From assembly GCF_015477605.1 (NCBI RefSeq), contig NZ_JADLQX010000005.1, positions 186,001-250,000 on the forward strand: 64,000 bases of DNA, read 5' to 3'. The notes beneath the pieces are model-generated. The model made no database searches. It saw only the letters and a list, made by a program, of their open reading frames with translations, and was not told the origin of the DNA. The position numbers and the translations under genes are program-made. This document shows, piece by piece, positions 9,444 through 19,137 of this stretch (positions are counted from its first letter, which is position 1; every line of letters starts with the position of its first letter). This stretch comes from Nocardia amamiensis (GTDB lineage Bacteria; Actinomycetota; Actinomycetes; Mycobacteriales; Mycobacteriaceae).

Positions 9444-9887
9444 TCACATCTCGACCAGCAGAGTGACCGGGCCATCATTGACCAGATCGATGTGCATATG
9501 CGCACCGAACCGCCCGGTCGCCACGGTGGCGCCCAGCTCGCGCAGCGCCCGCGCGAAAGCTTCGACGAGCGGTTCGGCGACGGCGCCGGGCGCGGCCGCC
9601 GACCAGGACGGGCGCCTGCCCTTGGTGGTGTCCGCGTACAGCGTGAACTGACTGACCACCAGAATCGGGGCCAGCAGATCCGCGGCCGATCGCTCCCCGT
9701 CGAGGATGCGCAACCGCCACACCTTGTCGGCCAACGCCTTCGCGGTGGCTTCGGTGTCGGAATGCGTCACGCCGACCAGGGCTACCAAGCCGTGCGGAAC
9801 ACCGCAGGCCGCCGGATCGATGCGACCGACGACCTGCTCGTCGACGGTCACCCGCGCCGAACTCACACGCTGTAGAAGGGCTCGCAC
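9444..9887 (-). CDS. dtd: D-aminoacyl-tRNA deacylase (Dtd)
   Basis: The 147-residue product matches the DTD family over its full usual length. It begins [15 protein letters not shown] and carries the substrate-binding SQFTLYAD motif (about residues 79-86) and a C-terminal NDGPVT motif (about 135-140) that lines the chiral proofreading pocket. The enzyme removes D-amino acids (and glycine from mischarged tRNA-Ala) from tRNA in the cytoplasm. The start is GTG at 9887. It is a single gene, divergent from the next gene at 10074, with no operon partners. Identification is firm. Confidence 0.95.
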   Translation of the reverse strand: MRALLQRVSSARVTVDEQVVGRIDPAACGVPHGLVALVGVTHSDTEATAKALADKVWRLRILDGERSAADLLAPILVVSQFTLYADTTKGRRPSWSAAAPGAVAEPLVEAFARALRELGATVATGRFGAHMHIDLVNDGPVTLLVEM

Positions 9888-10073
9888 AAGGCTCGATCAT
9901 GCCGACCCGCCCAGCCCGGACGAGCAGGTGGGTGGCGACCTGCCGTCCTACCCGATCGGCCTGGCCGGATACAGGTGCGCGCGGGCGGCAACCATGACAA
10001 ACTCGGTGCCCAGAAGGATGCGTGCGCGGGTGCCGCGCGGTGGCGGAGGATCATGCTGGAAACGAGGAGCGCG

Positions 10074-11576
10074 ATGGATCTGGACGCGTTGGAGCGCCAG
10101 ATCGCGGCGGATCGGTATGCGGCACTCGACCGTTCGGTCGATTCCGAGCTGCGCCTGGCCACCTCTCTCGGCGAACTCGCCAAGGGCCTGATCGCCACGA
10201 AGACCAACGGTTCGGTGCGCGACCGGACCAGGGAGGCGCTGGCGCCCGCCGAAGAAGCGGTGGCGATCCGCCTGCGCCTGCTGTCCCGGGGGCAGGTGCT
10301 GACCGCGCGCTTGGCCGGGGAGCTGAACGACGCGCTGCGCTCCTTCGAGCAGGCAGCGCGGCACAGTGGCCGCCGGGAACTCGCGACCACGACGATCCGC
10401 CGCGCCTGCGACGTCTACCGTCAAGTGGCGCGGGCACATCCGGAAGTCGCGGGCCCCTGCGCGGATGGATTGTCCAAATGCGGCGTATGGCTGGGCCGGC
10501 TGGACCAGGACGCCGCGGTGGCGGCCACCGAGGAGGCGGCCCGCATTCGCGCCGGCCTGGCCGCGGCGAATCCCGAGCTATCCGGCAAGTACCTGGCCAG
10601 CCTGAGCACGCTGCTGCGGACGCTCATGATCGGTCGTTCGCGCAAGCAGGCCATCGCCATGTATCGCGAACGGTACGCCGCGCTCACTTCGACCAGCATG
10701 TCGATCCGATTGCGCGCGTGCGGCATCCAGGATCTCGATCTCACCCCCAAATCGCATCGGGCGCTGGTCGAGCTGAACTGCCGCACCCTGGAGCAGGCCG
10801 GAAGGCTGACCCAGCAGCAGATCATGTTCAAGTCCTCCGGCGATCTGTCCACCGTCGAAGAGATCAACTGGAAGCTGGCCTTGGTCGGCCTGCGACCGCT
10901 CGCGCCCGGCGCGGAGCCGGATCAGCCGTCGATGCCGGTGCACATCGGCGCGACCTTCGGCGCGCTGAGCGTCTACTGCCCGGAGCGGGATGCGATCTCC
11001 CAGGTGCGCGCGGCGATCATCGCGGCATACGCCATCGATGACGCCTATCCCCTCGACCGCGAGAGTTACCTCGGTAAGCACGAGTCGAACTGGAAGATCC
11101 GCGAACCCGAGCTGAACACCTCGGCCACCCTCGGCGACGACATCGTGCTGATCGATCAGCCCTACGGCGGCTGGGTGACGGTCATGAGCCTGAACTGGGA
11201 ACTCACACCGGTGGCGAAACACCCACTGGCCCTGCGCCTCTCGCAGGACTGGCCGGTGGCGGCGATCACGGTCACCGAGAATGTGGCCTACGAACTGTGC
11301 TGGTACGAGCACGGTGCGGCCACCCAGTACGCCGCGCTCGGCCGGCCGGCCGGACAGGCTCCGCTCGACAAGCCGCTCGCGCCCCTGGACTTCGAGACGC
11401 TGGCCCTCTACAACCCCGACCGTGCGACCGAGAGCAAACTGCGCGCGGCCTTCGGCAATACGAAGGTGTTCGCCAACCTCACCTATCTGCCCGACAGCGG
11501 TCTGCGCCAAATCAGTGTGAACACGCCGTTGTCCGAGCACGGCGACCGCGTGCTGTTCTTCCGCACCACACCCTGA
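10074..11576 (+). CDS. Hypothetical protein with N-terminal TPR-like helices
   Basis: 500 residues from the ATG at 10074, chosen because GAGGAG lies four bases upstream; ATG codons at 10053 and 9975 are alternatives. Residues 1-230 are helical with Ala/Leu/Arg periodicity resembling tetratricopeptide repeats (repeated AxxxxEAxxIRxxL patterns). Residues about 280-500 are a mixed alpha/beta region with many Trp and Tyr residues that I do not recognise. There is no signal peptide or membrane segment. It stands alone between dtd and a hairpin at 11607. No function can be assigned; a scaffold or signalling role would be guesswork. Confidence 0.7.
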   Translation: MDLDALERQIAADRYAALDRSVDSELRLATSLGELAKGLIATKTNGSVRDRTREALAPAEEAVAIRLRLLSRGQVLTARLAGELNDALRSFEQAARHSGRRELATTTIRRACDVYRQVARAHPEVAGPCADGLSKCGVWLGRLDQDAAVAATEEAARIRAGLAAANPELSGKYLASLSTLLRTLMIGRSRKQAIAMYRERYAALTSTSMSIRLRACGIQDLDLTPKSHRALVELNCRTLEQAGRLTQQQIMFKSSGDLSTVEEINWKLALVGLRPLAPGAEPDQPSMPVHIGATFGALSVYCPERDAISQVRAAIIAAYAIDDAYPLDRESYLGKHESNWKIREPELNTSATLGDDIVLIDQPYGGWVTVMSLNWELTPVAKHPLALRLSQDWPVAAITVTENVAYELCWYEHGAATQYAALGRPAGQAPLDKPLAPLDFETLALYNPDRATESKLRAAFGNTKVFANLTYLPDSGLRQISVNTPLSEHGDRVLFFRTTP

Positions 11577-11606
11577 GCGCCCCGCCAGAAGACTCCGGTC
11601 CGGCTG

Positions 11607-11630
11607 ACCGGCGCGAAGCGGCGCGCCGGT
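11607..11630 (+). terminator. Hairpin after the 10074-11576 gene
   Basis: A perfect 9-bp stem (ACCGGCGCG / CGCGCCGGT) with a 6-base loop begins 30 bases after the stop codon. There is no T-run, which is common for actinobacterial terminators. It is likely but not certain to end transcription. Confidence 0.5.
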
Positions 11631-11933
11631 CGGATCGGCGGTGAACAAAAATGCCGGAGGTACGGACTCCGATTCCGCGCAGGTCATTTGACCAGGTATT
11701 ACGTACGCCGACGTGGATACGGTTCTCGGCGCCGCAGGATCCCGATTACCGAAACTAACGGTAACCGCTATGCCCGTAAGATTCTCGCGAACTAATTGAA
11801 CGGAATGTTTATCCCGTTCCATGGAGTGCTCTACTGAAGCAGCGCCCAATGGTGAGACGGATCACATCACTGATGCCACATCACCAGCCCGGCGCCTGGA
11901 GAGAAAAGTCAGACGAAGTTACCCGAGGGCCCC
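11631..11933. promoter_or_regulatory. AT-richer intergenic region with a possible operator
   Basis: No gene is seen here. The stretch is clearly less GC-rich than its surroundings. It contains the inverted repeat GAACGG...CCGTTC (11798-11819, 10-base spacer) about 115 bases upstream of the ATG at 11934. This is a plausible promoter and operator region for the two-gene unit that follows. Confidence 0.4.
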
Positions 11934-12392
11934 ATGGACCAAATGGCGTTGGCGGATACCCCGACCGCCCGATGCGCCTACTATCGACACACGTGCGACC
12001 TGCCCGCCGGAGTCCATCCGGATATCGGCCGAATCACCGTCCGCGCCGGCCTCGTCGGCGCGATCACGATGCCCGCCACGCTGGGGCAAAAGGTCCGCGA
12101 TGATCTCACCCACCGCCGAATCGGTCTGGGTCCGATCATCTGTCACGAACGATCCAGACGATGGACCTTCCTGACCCGCCCTGATCTATCCGACGACGTT
12201 CGGCTGTTCGCCGAGCTGTTCCGCCTCAACGTCTCGATCGTGCCATGCGGCGGCGAGATCGCACTGCCGTCCCCCGACGACGCCACCGTGCGGTATCGGC
12301 ACTGGATCGTGGCCCCGCGCAGCAATTTCCGCCCCTCCGGCTCGTCCGTCGTCGACGCCGTCCGGTCCTGCGCGAGAGCGGGGAAGCGATGA
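11934..12392 (+). CDS. Conserved-type hypothetical protein, partner of the DUF4254 gene
   Basis: A 152-residue protein without signal peptide or membrane segment. It contains LGQKVRDDL (about 48-56) and an RRWTFLTRPD segment (about 76-85), a pattern that I recall from small actinobacterial hypothetical proteins but cannot tie to a named function. GAGGG precedes the ATG at 11934. Its stop overlaps the next start (ATGA, 12389-12392), so it is translationally coupled to the DUF4254 protein, and the two probably act together. Confidence 0.7.
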   Translation: MDQMALADTPTARCAYYRHTCDLPAGVHPDIGRITVRAGLVGAITMPATLGQKVRDDLTHRRIGLGPIICHERSRRWTFLTRPDLSDDVRLFAELFRLNVSIVPCGGEIALPSPDDATVRYRHWIVAPRSNFRPSGSSVVDAVRSCARAGKR

Positions 12393-12817
12393 CGACCGGC
12401 GCCCTGCCCGCGAAGCATCAGGTGCTGCAAGCATGCCGAGGTGAACTCCAGGAAGGCAACCAGCTGCTGCGCTGTGCACACGAGCTCACCACGTTGCACG
12501 AGCGCAGGCTCAGCGCGCAATGCGATTCGCTGGACGAGATCGATGCGTTGCGCGCGAGCCTGGTTCGCGATATCGACCGCTGGATCACCGTGCAGTTGCC
12601 GCCCGCGCACGGCGCTGCGCACGTGCACACCGAGACCATGGGCTCGGTGATCGACCGCATGGCCCAGTTCACCGCGCACGCATACGCTGCGCTGGCCAGC
12701 GCCTCGGAATGGGATCTCTGGGATGCCTGGCAGCGCTTGGCCGAACTGGCCGTCGGCTACGACGACCTGGCCGCCGAGGTCTGCGCGGGCGTCCGCCGAC
12801 TACCGGGCGCCTCCTAG
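12389..12817 (+). CDS. DUF4254 domain-containing protein
   Basis: The 142-residue product from ATG 12389 has the features of actinobacterial DUF4254 proteins: a helical N-terminus (LPAKHQVLQACRG), an LHERRLSA segment, an invariant-looking DIDRWI motif (about 58-63), a HTETMGSVIDRMAQF segment and a C-terminal LAVGYDDLAAEVCAGVRRLP. The family function is unknown. The start overlaps the stop of the upstream gene by four bases. A perfect 11-bp terminator follows 9 bases after the stop. Confidence 0.85.
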   Translation: MTTGALPAKHQVLQACRGELQEGNQLLRCAHELTTLHERRLSAQCDSLDEIDALRASLVRDIDRWITVQLPPAHGAAHVHTETMGSVIDRMAQFTAHAYAALASASEWDLWDAWQRLAELAVGYDDLAAEVCAGVRRLPGAS

Positions 12818-12825
12818 GGTCCGCA

Positions 12826-12856
12826 GCGGCGTCCCATCCATCGGGTGGGACGCCGC
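12826..12856 (+). terminator. Strong intrinsic terminator after the DUF4254 gene
   Basis: A perfect 11-bp stem (GCGGCGTCCCA / TGGGACGCCGC) with a 9-base loop is followed by TTTG. It lies immediately downstream of the stop at 12817. Confidence 0.85.
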
Positions 12857-13308
12857 TTTGCGTCATCGGCCGAGTCGCTACCTACGCGTACGAAATACGC
12901 ACCCCACAGCGGTTTCCGCCGCTGCGGGCGGACCAATGCGCAGCCCGCACCGAATCGAACTGCGTGGTCCCCCAGCCGAATTCGAGTAGCGATCTACTCG
13001 CGTGCCCCGTACCCCGCCGCCCATACGCTGACGGCATCGTTCAGGACAGTTCGGCACGAAGGAGGGACACATTCCGCACCGGCACCGCCGCGGGCATATC
13101 GCTTCGGTCGGACGCACAGGACGCGGGTGCAAGGAACGACGTCACCGATCCAGCGCGAGCTGGGTATCGTCCGGTGATCCGCGGTCGGCGCATGGTGCCG
13201 ATACCGCGCACACGGCGAGATCGGCCAGGATGCCTGGCGTCGGTGCGGCTCGGATCCTCGCCGCGCAGCGTCACCGAATCGGGACGTCCGACCGGCGACC
13301 GCCGGGTG
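12857..13308. other. Gene-free stretch between the DUF4254 terminator and map
   Basis: No convincing coding sequence is seen in 450 bases. The only structured element noted is a perfect small hairpin, CGAGTAG-cgat-CTACTCG, at 12983-13000. The frames open here have poor codon bias and no ribosome sites. Confidence 0.5.
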
Positions 13309-14106
13309 CTACTCGGGACGCGGGGTCAGGATCCGCGGCCCGTCCTCGGTGACGGCGACAGTGTGCTCCCAATGTGCGGCGCGACTGCCGTCAACGGTGA
13401 CCACGGTCCAGTCGTCGTCCAGCACCTTGGTCTGGGTGGTGCCGAGCGTCAGCATCGGCTCGATCGCGAGAACCGACCCCACCACCAGCTTCGGGCCCTT
13501 GCCCGGTTCGCCTTCGTTGGCGAGGAAGGGATCGAGGTGCATTTCCCGGCCGATGGCGTGCCCACCGTAACCGTCGACGATGCCGTAGGCCCGCCCGTGT
13601 TCCTTCTCGGCTGCCCGGGTGCCCAGTTCGATGGCATGCGAGACGTCGGTCAGCCGGTTACCGGGCAGCATCGCCGCGATACCGGCCTCCATCGACAGCT
13701 TGGTCGCCTCGCTGAGCAACCGATCGGCCTCGATGATCGTGCCGACGCCGAAGGTCCAGGCCGAATCACCGTGCCAGCCGTCGAGAATCGCCCCGCAGTC
13801 GATGGACACCAGGTCGCCCTCGGTGAGAATCTCCTCGCCGGTCGGAATCCCGTGCACCACACGGTCGTTCACCGACGCGCAGATGGACGCGGGAAAACCG
13901 TGGTAGCCCTTGAACGACGGCACCGCGCGCGCGTCCCGGATCACCTGCTCGGCGACCTCGTCCAGCTCCAGGGTGGACACCCCGGGCTTGGCGGCCGCGC
14001 GCACGGCGACCAAGGCCTGACCGACGATCGCGCCGGCGGCCGCCATGGCATCCAGTTCACCAGCCGTCCGGAACGGCACGACCTTCTTCTTGCGGTGGAA
14101 GACCAT
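13309..14106 (-). CDS. map: Methionine aminopeptidase, type I
   Basis: A 265-residue enzyme that removes the initiator Met from new proteins. The dinuclear metal ligands of the pita-bread fold are visible: Asp in SIDCGAI and Asp in HGDSAWTF, His in [10 protein letters not shown], Glu in AIEPML and Glu in HWEHTVAV, with the substrate His in [15 protein letters not shown]. Length fits the actinobacterial type Ia or Ib enzymes. It lies 29 bases downstream of adk with GAGG before its ATG, in the classic secY-adk-map order. Confidence 0.97.
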   Translation of the reverse strand: MVFHRKKKVVPFRTAGELDAMAAAGAIVGQALVAVRAAAKPGVSTLELDEVAEQVIRDARAVPSFKGYHGFPASICASVNDRVVHGIPTGEEILTEGDLVSIDCGAILDGWHGDSAWTFGVGTIIEADRLLSEATKLSMEAGIAAMLPGNRLTDVSHAIELGTRAAEKEHGRAYGIVDGYGGHAIGREMHLDPFLANEGEPGKGPKLVVGSVLAIEPMLTLGTTQTKVLDDDWTVVTVDGSRAAHWEHTVAVTEDGPRILTPRPE

Positions 14107-14135
14107 GCGGCCTCAGCGCTCCATCGTGAGCGGCA

Positions 14136-14681
14136 TCAGTGGCCGAGCGCGCGCAGTGCGCGCGTGTTGACGTCGTCGACCTCACCGACGCCGTCCACCG
14201 AGACGACCAGGCCGTCGTAGTGCTCCAGCAGCGGCTCGGTCTCCTCGCGGTACACCCGGAGCCGGTTGCGGATCACGTCTTCGTTGTCGTCAGCGCGGCC
14301 GCGGGCCAGCATCCGCTCGACCACCGTGTCCTCCGGCACGACGAAGCACAGCACCGCGTCGAGCTTGGTGTCCATGTCCTTGAGGATCTTCTCCAGCGCG
14401 TCGGCTTGGTCGACCGTGCGCGGGTAGCCGTCGAGCACGAAACCGTTCGCGGCGTCGGGCTCGTTGACCCGCGCCTCGACCATCCGGTTGGTCACGTCGC
14501 TGGGCACCAGGTCGCCCGCGTCCATGTACTTCTGCGCTTCGCGGCCCAGCGGCGTCTGCTGGCTGATATTCGCACGGAACAGGTCCCCGGTGGAGATGTG
14601 CGGAACGCCCAGCTTCTCCGACAGCAGGACAGCCTGGGTGCCTTTGCCGGCGCCCGGCGGACCGAGCAGTACAACTCTCAC
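14136..14681 (-). CDS. adk: Adenylate kinase
   Basis: 181 residues. The P-loop [10 protein letters not shown] is at residues 7-16, the AMP-binding STGDLFR and FVLDGYPRT motifs follow, and the short-lid form typical of actinobacteria ends near 180. It interconverts ATP plus AMP with two ADP. The correct start is GTG at 14681, overlapping the secY stop codon (GTGA). A longer in-frame reading would extend into secY and is not real. Translation is coupled to secY. Confidence 0.97.
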   Translation of the reverse strand: MRVVLLGPPGAGKGTQAVLLSEKLGVPHISTGDLFRANISQQTPLGREAQKYMDAGDLVPSDVTNRMVEARVNEPDAANGFVLDGYPRTVDQADALEKILKDMDTKLDAVLCFVVPEDTVVERMLARGRADDNEDVIRNRLRVYREETEPLLEHYDGLVVSVDGVGEVDDVNTRALRALGH

Positions 14682-16000
14682 TTGAGGAACCCTTCGTAAT
14701 TTCGATTCATCAGCTGGCTCTCGATCTGCTTCACGGTGTCCAAACCGACGCTCACCATGATCAGCACCGCGGTACCGCCGAACGGGAGGTTCTGGACGCC
14801 ACCGGAAGCACCGATGTCGAGGAACACGTTCGGCAGCACAGCCACCAGACCGAGATAGATCGAGCCGGGGAGCGTGATACGGCTCAGGACGAAGTTGAGA
14901 TAGTCGGCCGTCGGCTTGCCGGGGCGGTAGCCCGGAATGAAGCCGCCGAACTTCTTCATCTCGTCGGCGCGCTCCTCCGGGTTGAAGGTGATCGCGACGT
15001 AGAAGTAGGTGAAGAACACGATCAGACCGAAGTAGATCGCGATGTAGACCGGGTTGCTCGGATTCACCAGGTATTTCTGGATGATGTCCTGCCACCAGCT
15101 CGGATCCGGATTGTTCTGCGACGAGGTCAGCTGCGCCACCAGGTTGGGCAGATACAGCAGCGACGACGCGAAGATGACCGGGATGACGCCCGCCTGATTC
15201 ACCTTCAACGGCAGGTAGGTGGAGGAGCCGCCGTACATCTTGCGGCCGACCACGCGCTTGGCGTACTGGACCGGAATCCTGCGCTGACCCTGCTCGACGA
15301 AGATCACGGCGGTGACGATCGCCAGCGCGGCGACGCACACCAGGGCGAACACCAGGCCGCCGCGGCTGTCCAGGATGGCCTTGCCCTCGGTCGGGATGCG
15401 CGCGGCGATACCCGCGAAGATCAGCAGCGACATGCCGTTGCCGATGCCGCGCTCGGTGATCTGCTCGCCGAACCACATCACCAGCGCCGCGCCCGCGGTC
15501 ATCACGAGCACGATGATGATCATGCCGAAGATGCTGGTGTCGGCGAGGATGTCCTCTTGGCAGCCCTGCAGCAGCTGACCGCGGGCCGCCAGCGCGACCA
15601 GACCCGTGGCCTGCAGGATCGCCAGCGCGATCGACAGGTACCGGGTGTACTGCGTCATCTTGGTCTGGCCTGCTTGGCCTTCCTTGCGCAGTTCCTCGAA
15701 CCGCGGGATGACGACCGTGAGCAGCTGGATGATGATGCTCGCGGTGATGTAGGGCATGATGCCGATCGCGAAGACCGACAGCTGCAGCAGCGCACCACCG
15801 GAGAACAGGTTGATCAGCTGGTAGATGCCTGCGTTCTCACCACCGGAGACCAGGTCGACACATTTCTGGACCGCCTGATAGTCGACGCCGGGGGACGGCA
15901 GCGCGGCACCTACGCGGTACAACGCGACCAACCCCAGCGTGAAGAGAATCTTCCGCCGTAAGTCCGGAGTCCGGAAGGCCGATACGAAGGCGGAAAGCAC
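14678..16000 (-). CDS. secY: Protein translocase subunit SecY
   Basis: About 440 residues with ten predicted membrane helices, the plug-region glycines, and the conserved cytoplasmic loop GYRPGKPT before helix 9. SecY is the channel of the Sec translocon. I chose GTG at 16000 because AGGAGG lies four bases upstream and the product then begins like other SecY proteins ([17 protein letters not shown]); an ATG at 16030 is in frame but lacks a site. A hairpin at 16126 separates it from rplO, so secY-adk-map probably has its own promoter. Confidence 0.95.
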   Translation of the reverse strand: MLSAFVSAFRTPDLRRKILFTLGLVALYRVGAALPSPGVDYQAVQKCVDLVSGGENAGIYQLINLFSGGALLQLSVFAIGIMPYITASIIIQLLTVVIPRFEELRKEGQAGQTKMTQYTRYLSIALAILQATGLVALAARGQLLQGCQEDILADTSIFGMIIIVLVMTAGAALVMWFGEQITERGIGNGMSLLIFAGIAARIPTEGKAILDSRGGLVFALVCVAALAIVTAVIFVEQGQRRIPVQYAKRVVGRKMYGGSSTYLPLKVNQAGVIPVIFASSLLYLPNLVAQLTSSQNNPDPSWWQDIIQKYLVNPSNPVYIAIYFGLIVFFTYFYVAITFNPEERADEMKKFGGFIPGYRPGKPTADYLNFVLSRITLPGSIYLGLVAVLPNVFLDIGASGGVQNLPFGGTAVLIMVSVGLDTVKQIESQLMNRNYEGFLK

Positions 16001-16125
16001 TGATCCTCCTGGCGCGAACGACATGGTCATGACATGGGTTGTTCAGCGATTTCTGTCCCTGCTAAGCACAGGAGGGACGCCGAAACACCATGACGAGGCT
16101 TGGCAGACAACAATTGAACTCTAAC

Positions 16126-16163
16126 AGTGGCACCGGACGAGCCTTAACTCGTCCGGTGCCACT
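16126..16163 (-). terminator. Hairpin between rplO and secY
   Basis: A perfect 16-bp stem (AGTGGCACCGGACGAG and its complement) with a 6-base loop lies 15 bases after the rplO stop. It probably ends or attenuates the ribosomal protein transcript before secY. Confidence 0.8.
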
Positions 16164-16178
16164 ACTTGCAGAGTACCG

Positions 16179-16622
16179 TCAGCCCAGCTCGGTGACGGTG
16201 CCACCGGCGGCGGTGATCTTCTCCTTCGCCGCGCCGGTGACCTTGTCCACGGTGACCTGGACCGCGACGCCGATCTCGCCGTCGCCGAGGACCTTGACCA
16301 GCCGGTTCTTCCGAACCGCGCCTGCGGCCACGAGCTCGGCCTTGCCGACCTCGCCACCCTCGGGGAACAGCTTGGCGATGGCGCCGACGTTCACGACCTG
16401 GTATTCCGTGCGGAACGGGTTCGTGAATCCCTTGAGCTTGGGCAGCCGCATGTGAATCGGCATCTGCCCACCCTCGAAGGCGGCGGGCACGTTCTTGCGC
16501 GCCTTGGTGCCCTTGGTACCACGACCGGCGGTCTTGCCCTTGGAGGCCTCACCGCGACCCACCCGGATCTTCTCGGTCTTGGCGCCGGGAGCCGGACGCA
16601 GGTGATGCAACTTGATGGTCAT
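16179..16622 (-). CDS. rplO: 50S ribosomal protein L15
   Basis: 147 residues from ATG 16622. It has the Gly/Lys-rich N-terminus ([21 protein letters not shown]) split over rRNA-binding segments and the C-terminal beta region (FNP-type [11 protein letters not shown]). It is an assembly protein of the large subunit. Start chosen one base after the rpmD stop; an in-frame ATG five codons upstream would overlap rpmD. Confidence 0.97.
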   Translation of the reverse strand: MTIKLHHLRPAPGAKTEKIRVGRGEASKGKTAGRGTKGTKARKNVPAAFEGGQMPIHMRLPKLKGFTNPFRTEYQVVNVGAIAKLFPEGGEVGKAELVAAGAVRKNRLVKVLGDGEIGVAVQVTVDKVTGAAKEKITAAGGTVTELG

Positions 16623-16623
16623 G

Positions 16624-16803
16624 TCAGACCTCCTCAACGGTCACGAGGTGGCGCACGACGTTGATCAGCCCGCGGTTCTGGGCGTTGTCCTCGCGGACCA
16701 CGGTCTTGCGAATGCCGCGCAGACCGAGCGTCCGCAGACTGTCCCGCTGATTCTTCTTGGCGCCGATCGAACTCTTGATCTGGGTCACCTTGAGATCTGC
16801 CAT
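16624..16803 (-). CDS. rpmD: 50S ribosomal protein L30
   Basis: A small gene of 59 codons plus stop, beginning [20 protein letters not shown] and ending [10 protein letters not shown], with the L30 signature [10 protein letters not shown] in the middle. Its ATG overlaps the rpsE stop by one base (TAATG) and its stop is one base before rplO. Order and spacing are those of a normal spc operon. Confidence 0.96.
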   Translation of the reverse strand: MADLKVTQIKSSIGAKKNQRDSLRTLGLRGIRKTVVREDNAQNRGLINVVRHLVTVEEV

Positions 16804-17462
16804 TACTTGACACCTCCGGCAGCCTGAGCGCGCGCACGCAGCATGCCGGCAGGAGCGACGTCCTCGAGCGGCAGGCCACGGCGGGCCGCGACCTCTTCCG
16901 GACGCTGCAGCTGCTTGAGGGCAGTGACAGTCGCGTGCACGACGTTGATGGCGTTGTCGCTACCCAGCGACTTCGCCAGAATGTCGTGGATACCGGCGCA
17001 TTCCAGCACGGCACGAGCCGCGCCACCGGCGATCACACCGGTACCGGGCGAGGCCGGACGCAGCATGACCACACCGGCCGCCGCCTCACCCTGAACCGGG
17101 TGGGTGATGGTGGAGCCGATCATCGGGACGCGGAAGAAGTTCTTGCGAGCCTCCTCGACACCCTTCTGGATGGCCGCGGGAACTTCCTTGGCCTTGCCGT
17201 AGCCGACGCCGACCAGACCGTTGCCGTCACCGACGATCACGAGGGCGGTGAAGCTGAAACGCCGACCACCCTTCACGACCTTGGAGACGCGGTTGATCGC
17301 GACGACCCGCTCGAGCTGGTTCTTCTCGGCGCCGCTGTCGCGACGGTCGCCGCCACCGCGACGGTCCCCGCCACCGCGACGGTCTCCGCGACCGCCCTCG
17401 GGGGCGCTGCCATTCTGTCCGGCGGGTCCGCTTCCGCCGTCACGCCTCTGACGTCCCGGCAT
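16803..17462 (-). CDS. rpsE: 30S ribosomal protein S5
   Basis: 219 residues. The first 45 are a Gly/Arg/Asp-rich extension with three near-identical RGGGDR repeats, typical of actinobacterial S5. The double-stranded RNA-binding-type core follows ([19 protein letters not shown]) and then the C-terminal domain ([15 protein letters not shown]). It contributes to decoding accuracy at the mRNA entry channel. It overlaps rpmD by one base. Confidence 0.97.
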   Translation of the reverse strand: MPGRQRRDGGSGPAGQNGSAPEGGRGDRRGGGDRRGGGDRRDSGAEKNQLERVVAINRVSKVVKGGRRFSFTALVIVGDGNGLVGVGYGKAKEVPAAIQKGVEEARKNFFRVPMIGSTITHPVQGEAAAGVVMLRPASPGTGVIAGGAARAVLECAGIHDILAKSLGSDNAINVVHATVTALKQLQRPEEVAARRGLPLEDVAPAGMLRARAQAAGGVK

Positions 17463-17493
17463 CAGACGTTCCTTCCGTTCTTGTTATCGATCA

Positions 17494-17901
17494 TCAGAAT
17501 TTCAACCCACCTTCGCGAGCGGCGTCGGCCAGTGCGGCGATCCGGCCGTGGTAGTCGTGACCACCACGGTCGAACACGACGGCCTCGACACCGGCGGCCT
17601 TGGCACGCTCGGCCAGCAGTTCGCCGACCCGCTTGCTCTTGGCCGACTTGTCGCCGTCCACCGCGCGCACATCGGCCTCGATGGTCGAGGCGGCGGCGAT
17701 GGTCTTGCCGGCCGAGTCGTCCACCAGCTGGGCGTGCAGGTGCCGCGAGGAGCGGTTGACCACCAGGCGCGGACGCTCGGTGGTACCGGCGACCTTCTTC
17801 CGCAGGCGGAAGTGACGGCGCGCCTTGGACAGGCGGCGCTGGGTCGACACATCCTTGCCGAGGGGGATGCGCTTGGCCTTCTGGTTTTCGGTTTGCGCCA
17901 T
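17494..17901 (-). CDS. rplR: 50S ribosomal protein L18
   Basis: 135 residues from ATG 17901, two bases after the rplF stop; a GTG two codons upstream is an alternative. It shows the L18 pattern: a basic N-terminus ([10 protein letters not shown]), [21 protein letters not shown], and the C-terminal [24 protein letters not shown]. It binds 5S rRNA. Confidence 0.97.
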   Translation of the reverse strand: MAQTENQKAKRIPLGKDVSTQRRLSKARRHFRLRKKVAGTTERPRLVVNRSSRHLHAQLVDDSAGKTIAAASTIEADVRAVDGDKSAKSKRVGELLAERAKAAGVEAVVFDRGGHDYHGRIAALADAAREGGLKF

Positions 17902-17903
17902 GA

Positions 17904-18440
17904 TCACTTACCCGTCTTTCCGACCTTGCGGCGAACGACCTCGCCGGCGTAGCGGATGCCCTTGCCCTTGTACGGGTCGGGCTTGCGCAGGCCGTGGATG
18001 ACCGCCGAAATCTGGCCGACCTTCTGCTTGTCGATTCCGGACACCGAGAACTTGGTGGGCGATTCCACCGCGAAGGTGATGCCCTCGGGCGCCTCGATCG
18101 GCACCGGGTGGCTGTAGCCGAGGGCGAACTCGAGGTTCTGGCCCTTCAGCGCGACGCGGTAACCGACGCCGAAGATTTCCATCTTCTTCTCGTAGCCCTG
18201 GGTCACACCGACGATCATGTTCGACACGAGGGTGCGGGTCAGGCCGTGCAGCGCGCGGCTGCGGCGCTCGTCGTCCGGACGGCCGACCTGGAGCTGGCCG
18301 TCCTCCTTGGCGATGGTGATCGGCTCGGCGACGGTCAGCGACAGGGTGCCCTTGGGCCCCTTCACCGACACGTCCTGGCCGTCGATGGTGACATCGACAC
18401 CGGCCGGGATGGCAATGGGCTTCTTACCGATACGCGACAT
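17904..18440 (-). CDS. rplF: 50S ribosomal protein L6
   Basis: 178 residues with the duplicated L6 fold. It starts [17 protein letters not shown] and ends with the rRNA-binding segment [15 protein letters not shown]. Length matches the family. It is in the expected position between rpsH and rplR. Confidence 0.97.
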   Translation of the reverse strand: MSRIGKKPIAIPAGVDVTIDGQDVSVKGPKGTLSLTVAEPITIAKEDGQLQVGRPDDERRSRALHGLTRTLVSNMIVGVTQGYEKKMEIFGVGYRVALKGQNLEFALGYSHPVPIEAPEGITFAVESPTKFSVSGIDKQKVGQISAVIHGLRKPDPYKGKGIRYAGEVVRRKVGKTGK

Positions 18441-18454
18441 TGTCCTGACCTCCC

Positions 18455-18853
18455 TTACCAGACGTAAGCGAGGACTTCGCCGCCCACGCCCTGCTGAGCC
18501 GCCTGCTTGTCGGTCAGCAGGCCGGAGGACGTGGAGATGATCGCCACGCCGAGGCCGCCGAGCACCTTGGGCAGGTTGGTGGATTTCGCGTACACGCGCA
18601 GACCGGGCTTGGAGACACGGCGCACGCCGGCGAGGCTGCGCTCACGGCTCGGGCCGTACTTGAGGTCGACGATGAGCGTCTTGCCCACCTGTGCGTCCTC
18701 GGTCCGGTAGTCGGCGATGTAGCCCTCGCGCTTGAGGATCTCGGCGATGTTCGCCTTGAGCTTCGAGTGCGGAGCCTTCACCTGATCGTGGTACGCCGAG
18801 TTGGCGTTGCGCAGACGTGTCAGAAAGTCTGCGATCGGATCAGTCATGGTCAT
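18455..18853 (-). CDS. rpsH: 30S ribosomal protein S8
   Basis: 132 residues from ATG 18853, the usual length, beginning [17 protein letters not shown] and ending with the conserved [12 protein letters not shown]...GGEVLAYVW region. An in-frame start 17 codons upstream is rejected because it would add a non-conserved leader. AAAGG lies upstream. It is the first gene of this half of the spc operon, since the normally preceding rpsZ is 12 kb away at 30801. Confidence 0.97.
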   Translation of the reverse strand: MTMTDPIADFLTRLRNANSAYHDQVKAPHSKLKANIAEILKREGYIADYRTEDAQVGKTLIVDLKYGPSRERSLAGVRRVSKPGLRVYAKSTNLPKVLGGLGVAIISTSSGLLTDKQAAQQGVGGEVLAYVW

Positions 18854-19023
18854 GGTTCGACCTAGACACCTTTCTCGCCGCGGTTCCCATACAGCGCCGC
18901 GCACGCACTGGCATATGCGGCGGTGGGCCTACGACAATTCGGATGGTCCGGCCGACCCTTGCCGACCGGATGAGGTACGTATCGCCCGAGCGCACGCATG
19001 CGGACATGGAGGTGCCCAGGCAA

Positions 19024-19060
19024 CCGCTCTAGTGTAGGCAAGGGCGTCACCAGGACAAAA
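19024..19060 (-). promoter_or_regulatory. Probable promoter of the rpsH-rplO unit
   Basis: On the minus strand TACACT (19036-19031) fits the TANNNT -10 pattern, with TTGTCC about 16-17 bases upstream as a -35 candidate. The -10 and the start of the leader (TACACTAGA-CGGTTGCCTG) are nearly the same as the element upstream of rplN at 32430. A leader of about 170 bases follows. Confidence 0.6.
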
Positions 19061-19137
19061 TCGGGTCCGTCGGCGGTCGCGTTCTCGCGCATCTGGTGAC
19101 CAGCAGAAACAACCTGTGATCGGCATAACATGACACC

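Noticed and set aside
14136..15476. A 446-codon frame ending with adenylate kinase
   Set aside because: The upstream part lies out of frame inside secY. The P-loop start at GTG 14681, overlapping the secY stop, gives a normal adenylate kinase.
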